Origin: Paenibacillus phocaeensis
GTDB taxonomy: Bacteria; Bacillota; Bacilli; Paenibacillales; Paenibacillaceae
Length of the DNA: 64,000 bases
Reading direction: 5' to 3'
NCBI RefSeq assembly: GCF_900021165.1
Contig: NZ_FCOQ01000012.1
Location: 271,147 to 335,146 of the forward strand
Positions within the stretch are counted from its first letter, which is position 1. Each line of letters begins with the position of its first letter. A model generated the notes under the pieces. The model did no database searches. It was not told the origin of the DNA and saw only the letters and a list, made by a program, of their open reading frames with translations. Shown here piece after piece: positions 60,348-64,000 of this stretch. A program made the translations under genes and the position numbers.

Positions 60348-61877
60348 TCAGTTCCTGTTTCTGTATTCGTTAGGCGACATTTGTAATCTCTTCTCAAAAT
60401 GCTTGAGAAACTGTCCATAATTCGTGTAACCGACCCGTTCGGCCACCTCGCTGTTATTCAGGCTTCCGTCGCCAAGCAGCCGCACAGCTTCTTCAATGCG
60501 CAGATTATGGATCATTTCGTTAAAATGAACGCCGTTCTTCTTCTGCAGCAGCTGGCCCAAATAGACCGGATGGAGGTAAAACACCTCCGCCAGCTTCTTG
60601 ATTGTCAAAGGCTCGCGGAAATGCTCCCGAATATAAGCGTTGATGTTCTGGACGACGCCCTGGGAACGTTGGGTTTTGTCTTCAAGGAGCAGGTCGATGC
60701 ATGCCTGACCGAATGCATGGATAAGGTCCATTAAGTCCCGCAAAGCCGGTATGGCCGAGGCATTTCCGGGAATGTCGTATTTGCTCTGCAGCTCCGCAGC
60801 CTTGTCCGGCATTTCTTCCAGGTGCTCGATCATGAGGTAAGACAAGTGAATGACGAACTTACGCACGATGTCCGGCGCGAGGAAATGCTCCCGGAAATGG
60901 CGCTCCGCCCGGGACAACCCTTCCTGCAAACCGGATTTGTCCAGCAGTTGCAGCGCCCCGATGATTCGATCCGCCAGTTCCGTCTGGTCGTACTGACAGC
61001 GGAACGAGAGTCCCGCCACATTACGGTAAACGGTGATCCCGCCAGACTCATCCGCATAAAAATGGTGCTCCATGGCCGTCTGGGCTTGACTGTACGCTTC
61101 CGCAATTCCTTGCAGGCTCGCCGTCCCCTGGCCGGCGGCCGCCACCGCTCCGAGACGGCGGCACCGGCTCTCCCATTCACGAATCCGGGCAAGGCCGTCC
61201 GGGCCATCCTGTTCGGGGTTGAATCCGTAAACCAGGGCAAGGCTGCCAAAATCCAGATCGATCACATACATCGCTTCCCGTTCCCCGGCGTAAGCGGCGG
61301 TCAGCTCCCGCGCCTCCGCAAAGCTGTTGCTCTTCGGTTGAAGGAGACAGACATTCCACGCCTCCCGGAGATTCGAGAGGGCGGCGATTCGCTCCGTCTC
61401 CCAAGGAAGGCCTGACGTTTGGTTCATAAATCTCTTGAGCAGGTTAACCGCTTCCTCATAAGAGGCGATCCGATGGATACGCTGGCGCCCCTGTTCCTCC
61501 ATCAACTCCTTATAGATCGCCCCCAGTTCTTCCGCGGCGATCTCCTCGTCGATCGGCTTCAGCAAGTACCGGGTGATGCCGAAGCGGAGCGCTTTTTGCG
61601 CGTATTGGAACTCACTGTAGCCGCTGACGATGACGAAGCTGACCTGCCGGGTATGCTGCTTCTGCCAAGCTTCAATCATCTCCAGACCATCCATCACCGG
61701 CATCCGCACATCCGTGACGACCAGATCGGGCTGGAGTTCATCCATCTTCTCCAGGGCCTCCGCACCGTTGCTGCTGGTTCCGCAAACCTCGAAGCCAAGC
61801 TCCTCCCAGTTGATCCACAGCTGCATTCCCTCCAGCGCCGCCGGCTCATCATCCACCAATAACACCTTGAATTTCAT
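60348..61877 (-). CDS. YesN-like response regulator, AraC type
   Basis: 509-residue regulator: receiver domain with DDE at 9-11 and phospho-acceptor D56 in TDVRMP, switch lysine in LLKPID, a middle region, and a C-terminal AraC domain (LTIKKLAEVFYLHPVYLGQLLQKK and NSEVAERVGYTNYGQFLKHFEK). It follows the kinase gene by 2 bp and precedes the binding-protein gene it probably activates. Confidence 0.94.
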   Translation of the reverse strand: MKFKVLLVDDEPAALEGMQLWINWEELGFEVCGTSSNGAEALEKMDELQPDLVVTDVRMPVMDGLEMIEAWQKQHTRQVSFVIVSGYSEFQYAQKALRFGITRYLLKPIDEEIAAEELGAIYKELMEEQGRQRIHRIASYEEAVNLLKRFMNQTSGLPWETERIAALSNLREAWNVCLLQPKSNSFAEARELTAAYAGEREAMYVIDLDFGSLALVYGFNPEQDGPDGLARIREWESRCRRLGAVAAAGQGTASLQGIAEAYSQAQTAMEHHFYADESGGITVYRNVAGLSFRCQYDQTELADRIIGALQLLDKSGLQEGLSRAERHFREHFLAPDIVRKFVIHLSYLMIEHLEEMPDKAAELQSKYDIPGNASAIPALRDLMDLIHAFGQACIDLLLEDKTQRSQGVVQNINAYIREHFREPLTIKKLAEVFYLHPVYLGQLLQKKNGVHFNEMIHNLRIEEAVRLLGDGSLNNSEVAERVGYTNYGQFLKHFEKRLQMSPNEYRNRN

Positions 61878-61879
61878 GG

Positions 61880-63691
61880 TTATTCCTCCCCGATTATCCC
61901 TTCTTGGTGTTGTAGCAGCTTGACCGGAATCTCGAAGGACACCTCCGTACCTTGTCCCGGCTTGCTGTTGATGTTGAATCGAACCTGATCGTTGTAGTAC
62001 AGCTCGAACCGGCGATACACGTTGCGGATGCCGATGCTGTTCCCGGACGTATTCTCGCTTCGTACGGTGAGCAGCATTTCCCGCAGCTGTTCCGGTTCGA
62101 TCCCCTTGCCGTTATCCGAAATGACGATGCTTAGCCGGCCGTCCTCCACACGGGCTTTCACGGTGACGAGCCCTGTGCCTTGAACCGCTTGGATTCCGTG
62201 CTTGCAGGCGTTCTCGACCAGCGGCTGGATGCTCATCTTCGGAATTTTATAGTGCAGCGCCGCCTCCTCGAGATCGAAGACATATTCGAATTTGTCCCGG
62301 AAGCGGAATTTTTCGATTTTCAAATACATGTCAATAAACCGAATTTCCTCCTCCAACGTGACCAGGTCCTCCTTCCAGCGCAGCAGCCGGCGCAGCAGCC
62401 CGGACAGGTTCTTAATGATGCCCGTCACATCGGAGTAATGATTTTTCGTACAGACGACCAGAATGGCGTTCAGCGTATTGAACAGAAAATGCGGATTCAT
62501 CTGACTCTGCAGGAAATTCAGCTCCGCCCGCACCCGCTCGGCTTCAAGACTCTTCTGCTGGATTTCCAGCTTATACACGTTATTGATTAAGGCGTTGATT
62601 CGAGCGGTCATCATGTTGAAGTTGCGGATCAAGCCGCCGACTTCATCGCGGCCTTCATCGATGTTGATCAGATCGAACTTCTCGTTGGTGACTTTCTGCA
62701 TGTGGCGGGATAACCGCTTCACCCGGGTGTGGTATGATCTCAGCATCACGTAGATAAAAAGCGACGTGAACAAGGTGATCGCGGCCGCCAACACTCCGAC
62801 GAACAGCCGCATATCGTACATGGCTTTAGACACCCGCGTTCCCTGAGGAATGCCGATCAGCCGCCAACCTTTCACATATCTCGCATTGCCGATCGCTATG
62901 GACTCTACGCCCTTCTCCCGATCCTCGGCCGACAGGGCGAACTTGGGATAATCCCCGCTCGCGGCCTGCCGGTACCCGCTGTCCGCCGACACGATAATTT
63001 CGTCGTTCCCATTGACCAAATATAAGTCCAGGTAGTCTTGTTCCCGTACGATAACGTCGTAGATTTTACTAAGGTCGATATCAATCCGCAGCAGCTTGTC
63101 GAATGTATTGTAGGTATCGTAGTAATCCATCTTCTCGATCACGCTGAAATAAGGCCCAAGGTTGGCTTGATTATTCACTTGAGTGGCGCGGTACGCTGCG
63201 ACGACTACGGGATCGGACGAACTTCTCCAGATCTTATACCATTCGCTGTTCCTCACCTCGTCGTCGATCAAATGATAATTGCCCCCGGGGATAATCGTCG
63301 GGTTGGCCGTGTAAATCCCGATTCGCAGAATCTGATTGTTCACCGGAATGTAGCTGGTCACCCGGTTGCGAAGCTGTTCATCGAAGGTCTCGTAGAAATC
63401 GAGCGGGTCGGAGTAAGTCTGATCCATCTTCTCGTACAGCGTCTTATCCGTGTTCAGCGCATGACTGATCGCCACTCCGCCATCGATGAAGTCGTGAATA
63501 TCCTTCCGGGCACGCTCCATGGAAATCTCCAGGTTCTGCTCCTCGCGTTCTTTGATGAATTCGCTCATCCGCCCCATAAACATCAGGTTAAGGACCAGAA
63601 TCGGCAGCAGCACGCCGATCAGGTAGATCAGCAAAAATTTTGTGTTCAGCGGAATATCGTTGATTTTCCCCCGGAATCTCCATCCTCTCAT
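61880..63691 (-). CDS. YesM-like sensor histidine kinase
   Basis: 603-residue membrane kinase. First membrane segment at about 17-38, extracellular Cache-like sensor to about 295, second segment near 300-320, HAMP, the phospho-acceptor in LQSQMNPHFLFNTLNAI, ATPase N box LVENACKHGI and G box DNGKGI. It lies between two response-regulator genes on the same strand. GGTGG is the only ribosome-like site before the ATG. Confidence 0.94.
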   Translation of the reverse strand: MRGWRFRGKINDIPLNTKFLLIYLIGVLLPILVLNLMFMGRMSEFIKEREEQNLEISMERARKDIHDFIDGGVAISHALNTDKTLYEKMDQTYSDPLDFYETFDEQLRNRVTSYIPVNNQILRIGIYTANPTIIPGGNYHLIDDEVRNSEWYKIWRSSSDPVVVAAYRATQVNNQANLGPYFSVIEKMDYYDTYNTFDKLLRIDIDLSKIYDVIVREQDYLDLYLVNGNDEIIVSADSGYRQAASGDYPKFALSAEDREKGVESIAIGNARYVKGWRLIGIPQGTRVSKAMYDMRLFVGVLAAAITLFTSLFIYVMLRSYHTRVKRLSRHMQKVTNEKFDLINIDEGRDEVGGLIRNFNMMTARINALINNVYKLEIQQKSLEAERVRAELNFLQSQMNPHFLFNTLNAILVVCTKNHYSDVTGIIKNLSGLLRRLLRWKEDLVTLEEEIRFIDMYLKIEKFRFRDKFEYVFDLEEAALHYKIPKMSIQPLVENACKHGIQAVQGTGLVTVKARVEDGRLSIVISDNGKGIEPEQLREMLLTVRSENTSGNSIGIRNVYRRFELYYNDQVRFNINSKPGQGTEVSFEIPVKLLQHQEGIIGEE

Positions 63692-63702
63692 GCTTGCACC
63701 AC

Positions 63703-64000
63703 CTATGGCATATTCAGCCGGCTTCCGCCCCGGCTCTCTTCCTTGGCAACTTCGTTGATGAACTCGGATTTGTAGGCCGAAGGCAACCTCCCGGTCGACT
63801 GTTTGAACTTGCTAATAAAATAATCCGTATTCGGATACCCCACCTGCAGCGCGATATCGGAGATTTTCATCGAGGTGCGCTTCAGCAGACGTTTGGCCTC
63901 CTCTATGCGCTTCTCGTTCAAATACTCGTTGAAGGCTTTGCCCGTTTCTTTCTTGAAGACCTGTCCTAAATAGGTCGGATTCATGTGGAACTTCTTGGCG
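63703..64000 (-). CDS. C-terminal AraC domain of a second response regulator (partial)
   Basis: About 99 residues are visible, reading in from the right edge (AKKFHMNPTYLGQVFKKETG...). They form the end of an AraC-type DNA-binding domain: FHMNPTYLGQVFKKETGK and ISDIALQVGYPNTDYFISKFKQ with the PSAYK end. The context (11 bp before a YesM-like kinase) suggests a full YesN-like regulator whose receiver lies outside the window, but an AraC protein without receiver cannot be excluded. No stop or frameshift separates it from the edge. Confidence 0.85.
   Translation of the reverse strand, partial: AKKFHMNPTYLGQVFKKETGKAFNEYLNEKRIEEAKRLLKRTSMKISDIALQVGYPNTDYFISKFKQSTGRLPSAYKSEFINEVAKEESRGGSRLNMP

Overview
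The window looks like chromosomal DNA from a moderately GC-rich Firmicute of the Paenibacillus type. The grounds are strong AGGAGG-type ribosome binding sites, LxxC lipoproteins, Fur and PerR boxes of the Bacillus kind, short-Q-loop cytochrome bd genes with cydDC in one operon, YesM/YesN-like two-component systems beside sugar ABC transporters, and many cytoplasmic hemicellulases. I saw no rRNA, tRNA, phage, transposase or CRISPR locus. The assignment to Paenibacillus is inference; no species can be named.

Layout. 1-5.0 kb: cytochrome bd operon cydA-cydB-cydD-cydC (minus strand, cydC cut by the left edge), behind a Rex/Fnr-like site. 5.3-6.4 kb: Fur-controlled orphan siderophore-binding lipoprotein. 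6.4-9.2 kb: ABC-2 type exporter with a YgbA_NO-family gene. 9.3-10.8 kb: katA with a PerR-like box. 11-12.2 kb: aldo/keto reductase and a symmetric set of four 23-bp repeats. 12.2-16 kb: Fur-controlled yclNOPQ-type (petrobactin family) uptake operon. 16-24.8 kb: housekeeping and small genes (DUF4023-like peptide, membrane proteins, Gfo/Idh/MocA oxidoreductase, MenA-like prenyltransferase, PAS-GGDEF diguanylate cyclase, purine permease, an enterobacterial-looking ferrochelatase). 25-30.3 kb: TetR/MFS drug-efflux pair, GNAT, aldo/keto reductase, and an SRPBCC-ArsR pair with well-formed operators.

30.5-41.4 kb is the first sugar locus: GH36 alpha-galactosidase, sugar-binding lipoprotein, YesN-like regulator and YesM-like kinase on the minus strand, with two permeases divergent on the plus strand and a GH43 enzyme convergent to them. 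41.6-43.1 kb: LLM-class oxidoreductase, then a non-coding stretch with four dyad repeats spaced exactly 52 bp apart. 43.1-47.9 kb: xylo-oligosaccharide/glucuronate set (GH8 Rex-type exo-oligoxylanase divergent from GntR-uxuA-uxuB-polysaccharide deacetylase). 48-53.6 kb: nitrite assimilation (nirB-nirD-FNT channel), divergent from an ANTAR regulator and a TrpD2-like protein. 54-64 kb: aldo/keto reductase and a second sugar locus (regulator-kinase-regulator-binding protein-LplB/LplC-type permeases-GH43).

The glycosidases lack signal peptides, so the two importers probably bring in oligosaccharides that are trimmed inside the cell; glucuronate released from glucuronoxylan would go through UxuB and UxuA. 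Neither sugar transporter has its own ATPase gene here, which suggests a shared MsmX-like ATPase elsewhere. The items most worth a second look are the 52-bp phased dyad array, the ANTAR/TrpD2-like pair beside nirBD, the 19-bp element shared by the two transport promoters of the first sugar locus, and the odd start of nirB.
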